Of a DNA stretch of 64,000 bases, positions 1 to 9,735 are shown piece after piece. Made by a program: the position numbers and the translations under genes. The notes below the pieces were generated by a model. The model saw only the letters and a program-made list of their open reading frames with translations, did not search any database and was not told where the DNA came from. Positions within the stretch are counted from its first letter, which is position 1. Every line of letters begins with the position of its first letter. Source of the DNA: JABJAG01 sp038137215 (GTDB lineage Bacteria; Pseudomonadota; Alphaproteobacteria; UBA6615); NCBI GenBank assembly GCA_038137215.1, contig JAYQBG010000004.1:1-64000 (forward strand), given 5' to 3'.

Positions 1-53
1 CTGCGACCCCCACACCCCCAGTGTGATGCGCTACCAGACTGCGCTACGTCCCG
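1..53 (-). tRNA. tRNA-Pro (GGG anticodon), 3' part cut by window edge
   Basis: Read on the minus strand from 53, the sequence begins with a CGGGACG acceptor arm, then TA, a GCGC/GCGC D stem around AGTCTGGTA, and an anticodon stem TCACA/TGTGG enclosing the loop CTGGGGG. The anticodon is therefore GGG, decoding proline CCC. The variable region and the start of the T stem reach base 1; the T arm and 3' acceptor strand lie outside the window. The layout matches bacterial tRNA-Pro closely. It lies about 50 bases downstream of the MerR-type gene on the same strand. Confidence 0.93.
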
Positions 54-100
54 ACCGGCGCGGCAGACTATAGTGCCAATCCATACCGGATTGAAACCGG

Positions 101-541
101 CTATCGGGCAGAATCGAGAAGTTTTTTCAGGGCTTGAAGTTCACCGAGAAGCGCCTTCAGTTCTGCCTTGTCCGAGGCCCCTGAAGAGACGTCCGGCGAC
201 ACGGCCGGCGGCGCCTGAACCGCAGTCGGAGCGGCTTCTGCCGGTGCGGCGGTTTCGCCAGGCTTCAGGCCTCCCTCTCGCAACAGCTTCTGGACACCCT
301 TGATGGTGTAACCATCGTCGTAAAGCAGAGAACGGATATTTCGCAGCAGCGAGACGTCTTCGGGACGATAGTAGCGCCGCCCCCCGCCACGCTTCATCGG
401 CCGGACCTGATTGAACTTTGTTTCCCAGAACCGCAAAACGTGCTGCGGGACCTCAAGGTCAGAAGCCACCTCGCTGATAGTGCGAAATGCCTCAGCTGAC
501 TTGTTACCCCGGCGTGCAGACTGATTGGCGGTATCGGACAT
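101..541 (-). CDS. MerR family transcriptional regulator
   Basis: A 146-residue protein with a MerR winged helix-turn-helix at about residues 20-90: FRTISEVASDL, then VLRFWETKF, then RRYYRPEDV. An alanine/proline-rich linker follows, and a short C-terminal helix that could dimerise. There is no cysteine-based metal-binding tail of the CueR or MerR kind, so no metal ligand can be inferred. It lies 8 bases after ihfA. The order plsX-fabH-ihfA-merR is conserved in alphaproteobacteria, which suggests cotranscription. Its targets are unknown. Confidence 0.9.
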   Translation of the reverse strand: MSDTANQSARRGNKSAEAFRTISEVASDLEVPQHVLRFWETKFNQVRPMKRGGGRRYYRPEDVSLLRNIRSLLYDDGYTIKGVQKLLREGGLKPGETAAPAEAAPTAVQAPPAVSPDVSSGASDKAELKALLGELQALKKLLDSAR

Positions 542-549
542 TCAGACAG

Positions 550-906
550 CTAGTAAGTCGGTTCGGGCTCTGGCGGTGTGAAGGACTGCGGTGCAGCGGC
601 CTCATCGGCCACAGAAGCGCCGTCGTTGATACGCTTTTTGAGAACATGGCTCGGACGGAACACCAAAACACGGCGCGGAAGAATGGGAACCTCTTCACCG
701 GTTTTCGGGTTCCGGCCCATCCTCTGGCCCTTGTTGCGGACCTGGAAGCTCCCGAAAGAGGAAAGTTTCACCATCTCACCGCGAACGAGAGCATCCGACA
801 TCTCGGCCAGGACAGACTCCACAAGATCCGCGGACTCGTTTCTGGACAGACCGACTTCCTGATAAACAGCTTCGGTCAATTGCGCGCGCGTTATTGTTTC
901 GCCCAC
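550..906 (-). CDS. ihfA: Integration host factor subunit alpha
   Basis: HU/IHF-family DNA-bending protein that pairs with IHF-beta to bend DNA in transcription, replication and recombination. The IHF-alpha signature is clear: TITRAQLTEAVYQEVGLSR at the start, then VKLSSFGSFQVRNKGQR, then GRNPKTGEEVPILPRRV. I place the start at the GTG at 906, because a GGGGAG ribosome site sits 6-8 bases before it. The TTG at 921 gives a longer reading but lies on that site. The protein is about 118 residues, with an acidic, proline-rich tail beyond the usual 100. It sits between fabH and the merR-type gene. Confidence 0.93.
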   Translation of the reverse strand: MGETITRAQLTEAVYQEVGLSRNESADLVESVLAEMSDALVRGEMVKLSSFGSFQVRNKGQRMGRNPKTGEEVPILPRRVLVFRPSHVLKKRINDGASVADEAAAPQSFTPPEPEPTY

Positions 907-1028
907 ACCTGCTCTCCCCAATATTTCCTATTTGAAGAGACGGTAGCTGTCCGGATAAACCCCGTCAATATCAGAGGATTGGTCCGCACGCTTAATGCAA
1001 AACTTTGAAATTTTCCGTTAACGCGCGG

Positions 1029-2003
1029 CTACCAGCGCAGAAGGCCTGAGCCCCATGTCAGGCCGCCGCCCATAGCCTCAATCAGGACCACATCACCGGT
1101 CTTGATCCGGTTGTCATCCACGGCAACAGACAGCGCCAAGGGGATGGATGCAGCCGATGTGTTGGCGTGCTTGTCGATGGTGACCACAACCCGGTCCGCG
1201 CTGACCCCCAGCTTTCGCGCCGTACCGTCGATGATCCGCTTGTTGGCCTGATGCGGCACAAACCAATCGACATCCTCGGCCTGCAGGCCCGTCGCCTCCA
1301 AGGCTTCGAGCACAACAGCAGACATCTTCGAGACCGCATGCCGGAACACCTCACGGCCCTCCATGCGCAAATAGCCCACCTGGCCGGTGGAGGACGGCCC
1401 GCCATCGACATAGAGCAGGTCATGCAAGCTGCCATCCGAATGCAGATGGGTCGAGAGAACACCCCGGTCATCGGACGTTCCCGCCCCCTCTTCCCCACGC
1501 AGCACAATGGCGCCGGCGCCATCGCCAAACAGCACGCATGTGCCACGATCCTCCCAGTCGAGGATACGCGAGAAGGTTTCCGCGCCAATCACCAATGCGG
1601 TATCGACCTGGCCGGATTTGATGAAGTTGTCAGCTGTGGCGAGCGCATAAACAAAGCCCGAGCAGACGGCCTGGACATCGAAGCCGATACTGCCGTTCGT
1701 GCAGCCCAGTTTTGATTGCACCACGGTCGCCGAGGCGGGGAAAGTCTCGTCGGGAGTGGACGTCGCCACCACGATCAGATCGATATCGTCGGGCTCCATC
1801 CCGGCGGATTTTAACGCTTCCCGTGCGGCATGCGTCGCCAGATCGGAGGTGAACTCACCTTCGGCGGCAATGTGCCGCTGGGTGATTCCGCTGCGTTCAC
1901 GGATCCACTCATCGGATGTATCGACCGTTTTCGCCAGTTCGGCGTTGGTCACAATGCGTTCAGGCAAATACCGGCCGACGCCGGCCACAACAGATCGGCG
2001 CAT
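1029..2003 (-). CDS. fabH: 3-oxoacyl-[acyl-carrier-protein] synthase III
   Basis: FabH condenses acetyl-CoA with malonyl-ACP to start type II fatty acid synthesis in the cytoplasm. The 324-residue protein is the usual length and keeps the triad Cys114 (QAVCSGF), His251 (VPHQANKRI) and Asn281 (KHANTSAAS). The glycine-rich C-terminal GGGLTWGSGLL is also typical. The ATG at 2003 starts one base after the plsX stop, so the two genes are probably translationally coupled. IHF-alpha follows after about 120 bases. Confidence 0.98.
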   Translation of the reverse strand: MRRSVVAGVGRYLPERIVTNAELAKTVDTSDEWIRERSGITQRHIAAEGEFTSDLATHAAREALKSAGMEPDDIDLIVVATSTPDETFPASATVVQSKLGCTNGSIGFDVQAVCSGFVYALATADNFIKSGQVDTALVIGAETFSRILDWEDRGTCVLFGDGAGAIVLRGEEGAGTSDDRGVLSTHLHSDGSLHDLLYVDGGPSSTGQVGYLRMEGREVFRHAVSKMSAVVLEALEATGLQAEDVDWFVPHQANKRIIDGTARKLGVSADRVVVTIDKHANTSAASIPLALSVAVDDNRIKTGDVVLIEAMGGGLTWGSGLLRW

Positions 2004-2004
2004 C

Positions 2005-3081
2005 TTAATTTGCCGCCGCTGCAGCTTGCGGACGCAAGACGGCCGGATCCAGTCGTTCGATATTGGTCTTCAACAAGGCATTCCCATCATACTTGACCAT
2101 GTCGATCGCAACCCCGATCGCCGTGGCAAACCCGATTGCGTCCGTTCCACCGTGACTCTTAACGCAAACACCATTGAGTCCCAGAAACATTGCACCATTG
2201 TATCGACGCGGATCGCTGCGGCTGCGCAGTTTGTCGAAAGACCGTTTGGCAAACAAATAGCCGATCTTCGCCCAGAATGAGTTCCGAAAGGTTTCGCGGA
2301 CATAGGAATTGATCAGCTTGGCGGTTCCTTCAGCGGTCTTCAGGGCCACATTGCCGGTGAAACCATCAGTCACGACGACGTCCACGGCCCCCGACGGAAT
2401 GTCATCGCCCTCAACGAAGCCAACAAACTCGCCCGGGAGTTCCAGATCACGCAACAAGGACGCGGCATCCTTGAGCGCGTCGTTGCCCTTGGTCTCTTCT
2501 TCACCGACATTGAGAAGGCCGATCGTCGGGTCGTTGATGCCCAGAATGGTGCGGGCAAACACCTCACCCATGATCGCGAACTCCACGAGATTGCGCGCGT
2601 CACACCGAATATTCGCGCCCAGATCGAGCATGACTGTCTCACCCCGCAGGGTCGGGAAAAACGATGCAATCGCCGGGCGATCAATGCCTTCGAGCCGTCG
2701 CAAGACGAGCATGGCCATGGCCAGCAGCGCACCGGTGTTGCCGGCCGAAACCACACCGTCCGCATCACCATCCTTCACGGATTGGATCGCTTTCCACATG
2801 GAGGTTTCCTGCCCGCTTCGCACGATCTGTGAAGGCTTGTCGTCAGGCTCGACCTTGTCGGCCGCGTGGCGCACTTCGACAAACTCCTCCAGCCCCCGCT
2901 GCCGGGAGACCAGCGCGGTCACCTCGGATTCATCGCCGTAAAGCAGGAATCTCACATCAGGGTGCCGCCGGCGCGCAATGTTCGCACCGGCCACCACGAT
3001 CTGCGGTGCACTGTCGCCGCCCATGGCATCCAGGGCGATGGTGATCTCGTCGCTCAACCGGTCCGCTCCCCCGCCGGACAC
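2005..3081 (-). CDS. plsX: Phosphate acyltransferase PlsX
   Basis: PlsX makes acyl-phosphate from acyl-ACP, the donor used by PlsY in phospholipid synthesis. Family motifs are ITIALDAMGGDSAP near the N terminus, VSAGNTGALLA, and VVTDGFTGNVALKT. The 358-residue reading starts at a GTG at 3081. A TTG nine codons in (SDEITIALD) has a GGGGGAG site eight bases upstream and could be the true start. It lies between rpmF and fabH, the standard order in this class. Confidence 0.97.
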   Translation of the reverse strand: MSGGGADRLSDEITIALDAMGGDSAPQIVVAGANIARRRHPDVRFLLYGDESEVTALVSRQRGLEEFVEVRHAADKVEPDDKPSQIVRSGQETSMWKAIQSVKDGDADGVVSAGNTGALLAMAMLVLRRLEGIDRPAIASFFPTLRGETVMLDLGANIRCDARNLVEFAIMGEVFARTILGINDPTIGLLNVGEEETKGNDALKDAASLLRDLELPGEFVGFVEGDDIPSGAVDVVVTDGFTGNVALKTAEGTAKLINSYVRETFRNSFWAKIGYLFAKRSFDKLRSRSDPRRYNGAMFLGLNGVCVKSHGGTDAIGFATAIGVAIDMVKYDGNALLKTNIERLDPAVLRPQAAAAAN

Positions 3082-3108
3082 GCATGCCCGGGGTCCGTCA
3101 TCCAGAGA

Positions 3109-3294
3109 CTAGATCTTCTCTTTGACCTCGATGACCTGGCGACCCTTGTAGTAACCCGTCTTCATGTCAACGTGATGGGGTCGATGAAATTCGCCCGTGG
3201 TTTCGTCTTCGACATAGGCTTGCTGTTTCAGCGAGTCGTGCGACCGACGCATGCCCCGACGAGACTTCGAGATTTTCTTTTTGGGTACAGCCAT
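3109..3294 (-). CDS. rpmF: 50S ribosomal protein L32
   Basis: A 61-residue basic protein opening with MAVPKKKISKSRRGMRRSHD, the L32 signature. It continues with a histidine-containing segment (HRPHHVD) and ends GRQVIEVKEKI. This version lacks the CxxC zinc pair of some L32 proteins, as is usual in alphaproteobacteria. It lies upstream of plsX, the common rpmF-plsX-fabH arrangement linking ribosome and lipid synthesis. About 120 bases separate it from the DUF177 gene, enough for its own promoter. Confidence 0.98.
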   Translation of the reverse strand: MAVPKKKISKSRRGMRRSHDSLKQQAYVEDETTGEFHRPHHVDMKTGYYKGRQVIEVKEKI

Positions 3295-3418
3295 GAGTTT
3301 TCCCTTTCGCGGGGAAGTGAATAGTTTCAGCGCTTGCCGGAAGGCGGCTGCTAGATATCCAAAAATGCACCTTGGGGCAAGCGAATCGCAAGGTTTCTAA
3401 TCCAAAAGACTTTGAAAC

Positions 3419-3955
3419 CTACTCCTTTTTCGCTTTTTCGCCTGTTTCTCTCAATTGTGCAAGCGCAGCAAAGGGCCCGGAGGGTTCTCCAGCCATATCA
3501 TCGACGGTCTCGAACGCTGCACCGGGTGCGCGGGGATAAGGGTTCAGGGCCAGCGAGAGGTTCTGAACGAGCACCTCACCGACCTCGATTTCATCGTCGC
3601 GGATGGGCTCGGGCGGGTCCTCGTCGTCAGCATCATCATCATCGTCATCGTCACGCGCGGTGAAACGCTGCAACACAGATGCTTCCACACTTTCTTTCAC
3701 CGGATCGAGCGTCACCACGCAGGCCTGTTCTAGTTCGGCGGTCAGGTCGCCGAAAACACTGACGTCGCCGGAAAGTTCGCGCAGCACATAAAGATCGGCC
3801 GAGAACTCGGTCAGGGCCAAGAGCTTCAACCGTGCCGCGATGGCGGTGCATTCGTCCACCGTGGCCTCAAAACTCATCTGTTCACGCACGCCCGGTTTAA
3901 GCCCGGAAACATCGATCACGCGCACGAATTCGGGCTTTGTATCTTGCCCCGTCAT
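3419..3955 (-). CDS. DUF177 (YceD/Rpp30-type) family protein
   Basis: A 178-residue acidic protein of the DUF177 family, which in most bacteria sits directly upstream of rpmF, as here. Plant and bacterial members have been linked to 23S rRNA accumulation; that role is not shown by this sequence. The middle holds the typical segment around LTAELEQACVVTLDPV and a run of aspartates (DDDDDDDADDEDPPEPI), followed by a conserved EVGEVLVQNLSLALNPYPR. The ATG overlaps the stop of the upstream chaperone gene in an ATGA. Confidence 0.9.
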   Translation of the reverse strand: MTGQDTKPEFVRVIDVSGLKPGVREQMSFEATVDECTAIAARLKLLALTEFSADLYVLRELSGDVSVFGDLTAELEQACVVTLDPVKESVEASVLQRFTARDDDDDDDADDEDPPEPIRDDEIEVGEVLVQNLSLALNPYPRAPGAAFETVDDMAGEPSGPFAALAQLRETGEKAKKE

Positions 3956-4518
3956 GCCATCACCGATTCCGGCGCATCAGGCGCAATGGCATCTGTGTCC
4001 GGGAATGCCGGGTTCCCGGCGAACATGGCCTCGCCCGAGCAGGCATCCATCTCCTGACGCGCGGCCTTGATATAGGCGATCATGCCGGCCACCTGAGAGG
4101 CGTCGGGCTCGGCGCTCGCATACATGTTCCGGCGCAGGATCGCCTCCAGTTCTTCATCGTCCGAGGCCAGACCAGCCTCATAAACCGATATGCGACCGTG
4201 CAGATTGCGGGCAAGTTTCTTGATCCGCTTGCCAACCCCCATATCGCCGAGCCCGGCCTCACGAAGTGCGACATCAAAATCGTCGAAGATCAGGTTGTGC
4301 AGGGTCTGGGCCAGCTGGTGTCCCTCCTCACTTTCGCGGTTCAGCCGCGTGAGAACGAGATAGGCATGGAGACAAACCATTTCGTAGCGCCCGAGCATCG
4401 TGTCCGGTACGCCCAACTGTGCGTAGAACAGGGGCTGGCGGGACTGCGCAATGATATCTTCATGCAACCGCTCAGCCTGTTTGCGCCGCGCGCGACGGTT
4501 CAGAAGTCGTCTTAGCAT
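3952..4518 (-). CDS. Ubiquinol-cytochrome c chaperone (CBP3) family protein
   Basis: Bacterial relative of mitochondrial CBP3, which assists cytochrome b and bc1 complex assembly. The recognisable core runs from YAQLGVPDTMLGRYEMVCLH through VLTRLNRES to FDDFDVALREAGLGDMGVGK and the LYGR-like NLHGRISVYE segment. I chose the ATG at 4518 because AGAGGGA lies seven bases upstream; a longer reading from 4536 lacks a site. The protein has about 188 residues. It overlaps the DUF177 gene by four bases and is divergent from bamE. Confidence 0.88.
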   Translation of the reverse strand: MLRRLLNRRARRKQAERLHEDIIAQSRQPLFYAQLGVPDTMLGRYEMVCLHAYLVLTRLNRESEEGHQLAQTLHNLIFDDFDVALREAGLGDMGVGKRIKKLARNLHGRISVYEAGLASDDEELEAILRRNMYASAEPDASQVAGMIAYIKAARQEMDACSGEAMFAGNPAFPDTDAIAPDAPESVMA

Positions 4519-4637
4519 CGAAATCCCTCTTTGCACGGCCCCGTCTGGCCCCGGTGCAGTTGACAGACTGAAAGAGCGGGTGCCATCGTCATTTGCATCA
4601 TCCGTTTCTCAAATCCTGCCGACGAGTCTTTCGCCGT

Positions 4638-5075
4638 ATGAACTTTTTCGTCCGACATGGCCGTGTCCTGGTCCTTCTGTCTGCCCTGTCTGCCTGTACG
4701 CCGGTCTATACGTCGCACGGTCAACAGCCCGACCCCGATGTACTTGCCGAGATCGAGCCCGGTGAATCGTCCCAGCGCGACGTCGAAACCGCGTTGGGAA
4801 CCCCCTCGACACGGGGCGTGTTCCGGGAGAACGTCTGGTACTACATGTCCGAGCGCACCGAGAAAACTGCCTTCTTCAAGCCCGAATTGATTGAACGGAA
4901 AATCGTCGCGATCGTGTTCGACTCATCGGGCGTGGTTGACGATATTGTGACCTACACCGAGAATGACAAGAAAGAAGTCGATCTTGTCGCACGGGTCACC
5001 CCGACGGCGGGCAACGAACTCTCGATCATTCAGCAGCTCTTAGGCAATGTCGGGCGCTTCTCGGGTAACCAGTAG
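4638..5075 (+). CDS. bamE: Outer membrane protein assembly factor BamE (SmpA/OmlA)
   Basis: Small outer-membrane lipoprotein of the BAM complex that inserts beta-barrel proteins. From the ATG at 4638 the protein has a positively charged start, a hydrophobic stretch and a lipobox LSAC at about residues 14-17, giving a lipidated cysteine. The SmpA/OmlA domain follows: IEPGESSQRDVETALGTPS, then WYYMSERTEKTAFFKPE, then IVAIVFDSSGVV. The mature protein is about 125 residues. A longer reading from 4593 would bury the signal peptide. It is divergent from the CBP3-type gene and convergent with hppA. Confidence 0.92.
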   Translation: MNFFVRHGRVLVLLSALSACTPVYTSHGQQPDPDVLAEIEPGESSQRDVETALGTPSTRGVFRENVWYYMSERTEKTAFFKPELIERKIVAIVFDSSGVVDDIVTYTENDKKEVDLVARVTPTAGNELSIIQQLLGNVGRFSGNQ

Positions 5076-5106
5076 CCCCCGCACAACCAGCTGGTCTTAT
5101 AGAACG

Positions 5107-5137
5107 AAAAACCCCGGGGCCGCGAACGGCCCCGGGG
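5107..5137 (-). terminator. Rho-independent terminator after hppA
   Basis: A perfect 11-bp stem (CCCCGGGGCCG and its complement, 5112-5137) closes on a CGAA tetraloop. On the minus strand it is followed by a five-base T run (complement of 5107-5111). It lies about 30 bases past the hppA stop. It may also slow transcripts coming from bamE, but on the plus strand no T run follows. Confidence 0.9.
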
Positions 5138-5165
5138 CTGTCATCTCGCGTCGTGCGAGGGATTT

Positions 5166-7286
<2,121 letters not shown>

Positions 7287-7428
7287 GGTGATAGTCCTTT
7301 GGTTTCTATGTTGTTCGGATCGCGCTGCAGGTCGCCGCGCCCACCCCGGGCCAGATGCGAATCACCTGAACCCTTCAAAAGCGGCGGGAACATGCCAAAA
7401 AGGCGAGACTGTGGCAACCAATGGATTG

Positions 7429-8622
7429 CTAGGCTGCGACGGGCTGACGTTTGATCCTGAGCCAGAACACGGCACAGACCACCATGACCAGCAACGGCGC
7501 CGACGCCATGTTGACGGCGATGAACCCGAACTCGCTATAGACCAAGCCCGCCAACAAGGAACAGGTGGCGACCGTGCCGAAGACAAAGAAGTCGTTGACC
7601 CCCTGAACCTTGGCCTTTTCTGCCGGCGTATACGTGCTCAGCAACAGGGTCGTGCCGGCCGTGAACATGAAGTTCCAGCCCAGGCCGACCAGAGCCATGC
7701 CCACGCGCAGATGCAGGAGCGAGTCGCCGCTGAGATTCACGGCCAGACAGACCACCGAGATCACCGCCCCGGCCAGAATGATATTGATGTCACCGAACTT
7801 CTTGATCAGCCAGCCGGTAAAAAAGCCCGGCGCAAACATGCCTAGGACATGCCACATGATCACGTTGTTGATGTCGAGCTGCCCGAACGGATGGGTCGGA
7901 TGCAGGTGCATGAAGATCGGCGTGGACAGCATCACGAAGTTCATCACGCCATATCCGATCATGGCGCTCATGAGCGCGACAATGAATGCCGGCTGGGCTG
8001 CGATCTCGCGCATCGGACGTACATGCCCTGTCCGCTCCTGCTCGCTGGGCGGCGGAATATCGGTAAACCGAAGCAGAACCATCATGATGAACTGCATCGA
8101 CAGGATGATCGCGAACACGCCGCCATACACGATGGGCCGGATCATGTCGTAGCCCCAGGACGAGAGGGTCGGCCCGGTGATCGCCGCGAACACGCCACCG
8201 GCAAGGACCAGACTGACGGCCTTGCTTCGGAACTCGTCACTGGCCGCATCGACGGCCGCGAACCGGAACTGCTGGTTGGCTCCGGCAGAGGCACCGAACA
8301 GTGCGGAACCGACGCAGAAGAGCAGAAAACTCTTCACCAGGAGCGCATAGATCATCAAACCGGCACCCGCACAGCCGATGATCAGGAACACCGTGAACCC
8401 GTTGGCGCGACCGATCCGCTTCATCAGGAACGCAGCAGGTATCGTTGACAGCGTCATGAAGACGAACTGGAACGTGATCGGTACCGTCGCCCATCCAACA
8501 TTGGGCGCAATCGATGCCCCAATGATCGACGAGACGGAAAAAATGAGGACCATTTGTGTCTGGCCGAGTGCCTGACAAACAGACAGAAGGCCAACATTGC
8601 GAGTTTCACGAGTCATTTGCAT
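7429..8622 (-). CDS. Major facilitator superfamily transporter
   Basis: An inner-membrane protein of about 397 residues with roughly 12 hydrophobic segments. MFS features include the loop after helix 2 (LMKRIGRANGFTVFLIIG) and the motif LIKKFGDINIILAGA in the second half. I place the start at 8622; GGAAG lies about 11 bases upstream, and the reading from 8643 adds seven unlikely residues. Substrate cannot be told. It resembles the YnfM/arabinose-efflux-like MFS group common in proteobacteria. The neighbours are hppA and the FliL-like pair, with no obvious functional link. Confidence 0.88.
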   Translation of the reverse strand: MQMTRETRNVGLLSVCQALGQTQMVLIFSVSSIIGASIAPNVGWATVPITFQFVFMTLSTIPAAFLMKRIGRANGFTVFLIIGCAGAGLMIYALLVKSFLLFCVGSALFGASAGANQQFRFAAVDAASDEFRSKAVSLVLAGGVFAAITGPTLSSWGYDMIRPIVYGGVFAIILSMQFIMMVLLRFTDIPPPSEQERTGHVRPMREIAAQPAFIVALMSAMIGYGVMNFVMLSTPIFMHLHPTHPFGQLDINNVIMWHVLGMFAPGFFTGWLIKKFGDINIILAGAVISVVCLAVNLSGDSLLHLRVGMALVGLGWNFMFTAGTTLLLSTYTPAEKAKVQGVNDFFVFGTVATCSLLAGLVYSEFGFIAVNMASAPLLVMVVCAVFWLRIKRQPVAA

Positions 8623-8709
8623 GGGCGGACATTCTTCCAACACCGCTCAAAATACAAGCCTGCTGTGTGAATATCAGGTCTGCGTGAATTGTAAGCTTGC
8701 GCCGTCGGC

Positions 8710-9171
8710 CTAGGTGTCCTTGCGCAACACATTCTCGACGAACAAATCGATCACCACGTCCTTACCCAACGTCCTCTGCGCCACATCGCGCAAACGGAAT
8801 TTCACAGCGTCCAGGGGGATTGTCACACCCTTCCGGCGCGCCACCAGTTTGTGTAGCTCCACAATCATGGCGTCACGCAGCCGCGCGCGACCTGCGAGCA
8901 CAAGATTGCGTTGATCGGCTTCCGCAATCTCGAGCGTAGCAGCCTCGGTATAGAGACCAACCACACTCCCCTCATCGAAGAGCGTAAAGGTGATGTGATC
9001 CAACTCCACATAGTAATGCTCCGGAATACCGCTGTTGTCGGTCTCTTCAGCATCTCCGGCTGCCCAGCCCGGCGTCATGGAGCTTCCGATCAGCGCCAGA
9101 ATGAGGGCCACCGTGAGGGTGGCAGGACGGCAGGTTCGCAATATTACGTGAAAACCGATCATATCGATCAT
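8710..9171 (-). CDS. Secreted FliL-like protein
   Basis: A 153-residue protein with a long N-terminal hydrophobic stretch (LTVALILALIGSSMTPGWA), probably a signal peptide cleaved after PGWAA. The rest resembles a FliL C-terminal domain: YYVELDHITFTLFDEG, then a charged helix region (RARLRDAMIVELHKL), then RTLGKDVVIDLFVENVLRKD. That matches the layout of the protein encoded just upstream, so the pair may be duplicates or partners. Its ATG overlaps the upstream stop by four bases. The FliL assignment is by fold-like pattern, not by strong identity. Confidence 0.6.
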   Translation of the reverse strand: MIDMIGFHVILRTCRPATLTVALILALIGSSMTPGWAAGDAEETDNSGIPEHYYVELDHITFTLFDEGSVVGLYTEAATLEIAEADQRNLVLAGRARLRDAMIVELHKLVARRKGVTIPLDAVKFRLRDVAQRTLGKDVVIDLFVENVLRKDT

Positions 9172-9650
9172 CCCGGCAACACACGGAAATCACGGACGAG
9201 CACGTCATTGACCACGCCGGTTCCCAGAATGCGGTTGTTCTCCGCGCGTATCCGGTTTTTCAAATAGACAATCTCGATCGTGCCGTCGCCGGTGCCCGGA
9301 AATGGGCGTGATGTCAGGGAGCGCACATAGGATTCTCGGAGACGCGGGAGCAATGAGCGGACTATCTTGTCACTCTGTTCTTCGCGTTCCACCTCAAGAG
9401 ACAGGACGACAACGATTTTGTGTCGCCGGCCTTCGCTTGTCTGAAACGGCACGAAAAGCGGATCCAGGTCGATGTAAACCAGTTGAACGGGTTCCAGAAT
9501 CTCCGGTTCAGGTTCCTCGACCACCTCGGCCAGTTCGGGATCTTCCTTGGCCATTAAAAACTTGTAGGCTGCACCGCCACCGCCGGCGAGCAGCACGACA
9601 AGCAATAGAACGACAATCTTCTTTTTGCTTTTTCTCGGGTGGCGCGCCAT
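9168..9650 (-). CDS. FliL-like membrane-anchored protein, N terminus uncertain (possible frameshift)
   Basis: The clear part has a lysine-rich cap, one membrane helix (IVVLLLVVLLAGGGGAAY), an acidic linker and a FliL-type periplasmic domain: YIDLDPLFVPFQTSEG, then VVVLSLEVEREEQ, then LLPRLRESYVRSL and ILGTGVVNDVLVRDF. FliL family members sit by the flagellar stator. The start is in doubt. The ATG at 9650 has no ribosome site. A different frame opens at 9735 with a strong AGAGGT site and encodes a hydrophilic leader that would join this frame if one A were missing from the five-A run at 9629-9633. The joined protein would be about 188 residues. Confidence 0.6.
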   Translation of the reverse strand: MARHPRKSKKKIVVLLLVVLLAGGGGAAYKFLMAKEDPELAEVVEEPEPEILEPVQLVYIDLDPLFVPFQTSEGRRHKIVVVLSLEVEREEQSDKIVRSLLPRLRESYVRSLTSRPFPGTGDGTIEIVYLKNRIRAENNRILGTGVVNDVLVRDFRVLPG

Positions 9651-9735
9651 CGGGCGATTCGCCCGCGCGCATCGCACGAATTGAAGCCTCGTCTTCAGCG
9701 CGGCTGCGATTCCCGGAAGTGTCGGTATCCGCCAT
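9629..9735 (-). other. Probable out-of-frame N-terminal leader of the FliL-like gene
   Basis: The ATG at 9735 follows AGAGGT at a good distance and overlaps the thiL stop, as cotranscribed genes here often do. It reads MADTDTSGNRSRAEDEASI and reaches APPE just before AAAAAGCAAAAAG. Removing one A continues as KSKKKIVVLL, the membrane anchor of the downstream frame. Without it, this frame runs on as low-quality arginine-rich sequence to 9508. This is either a true frameshift, a homopolymer error in the assembly, or slippage. Confidence 0.5.

Noticed and set aside
4512..4724. Minus-strand small frame between the CBP3-type gene and bamE
   Set aside because: It overlaps the bamE signal region, resembles nothing known and ends within the chaperone leader.
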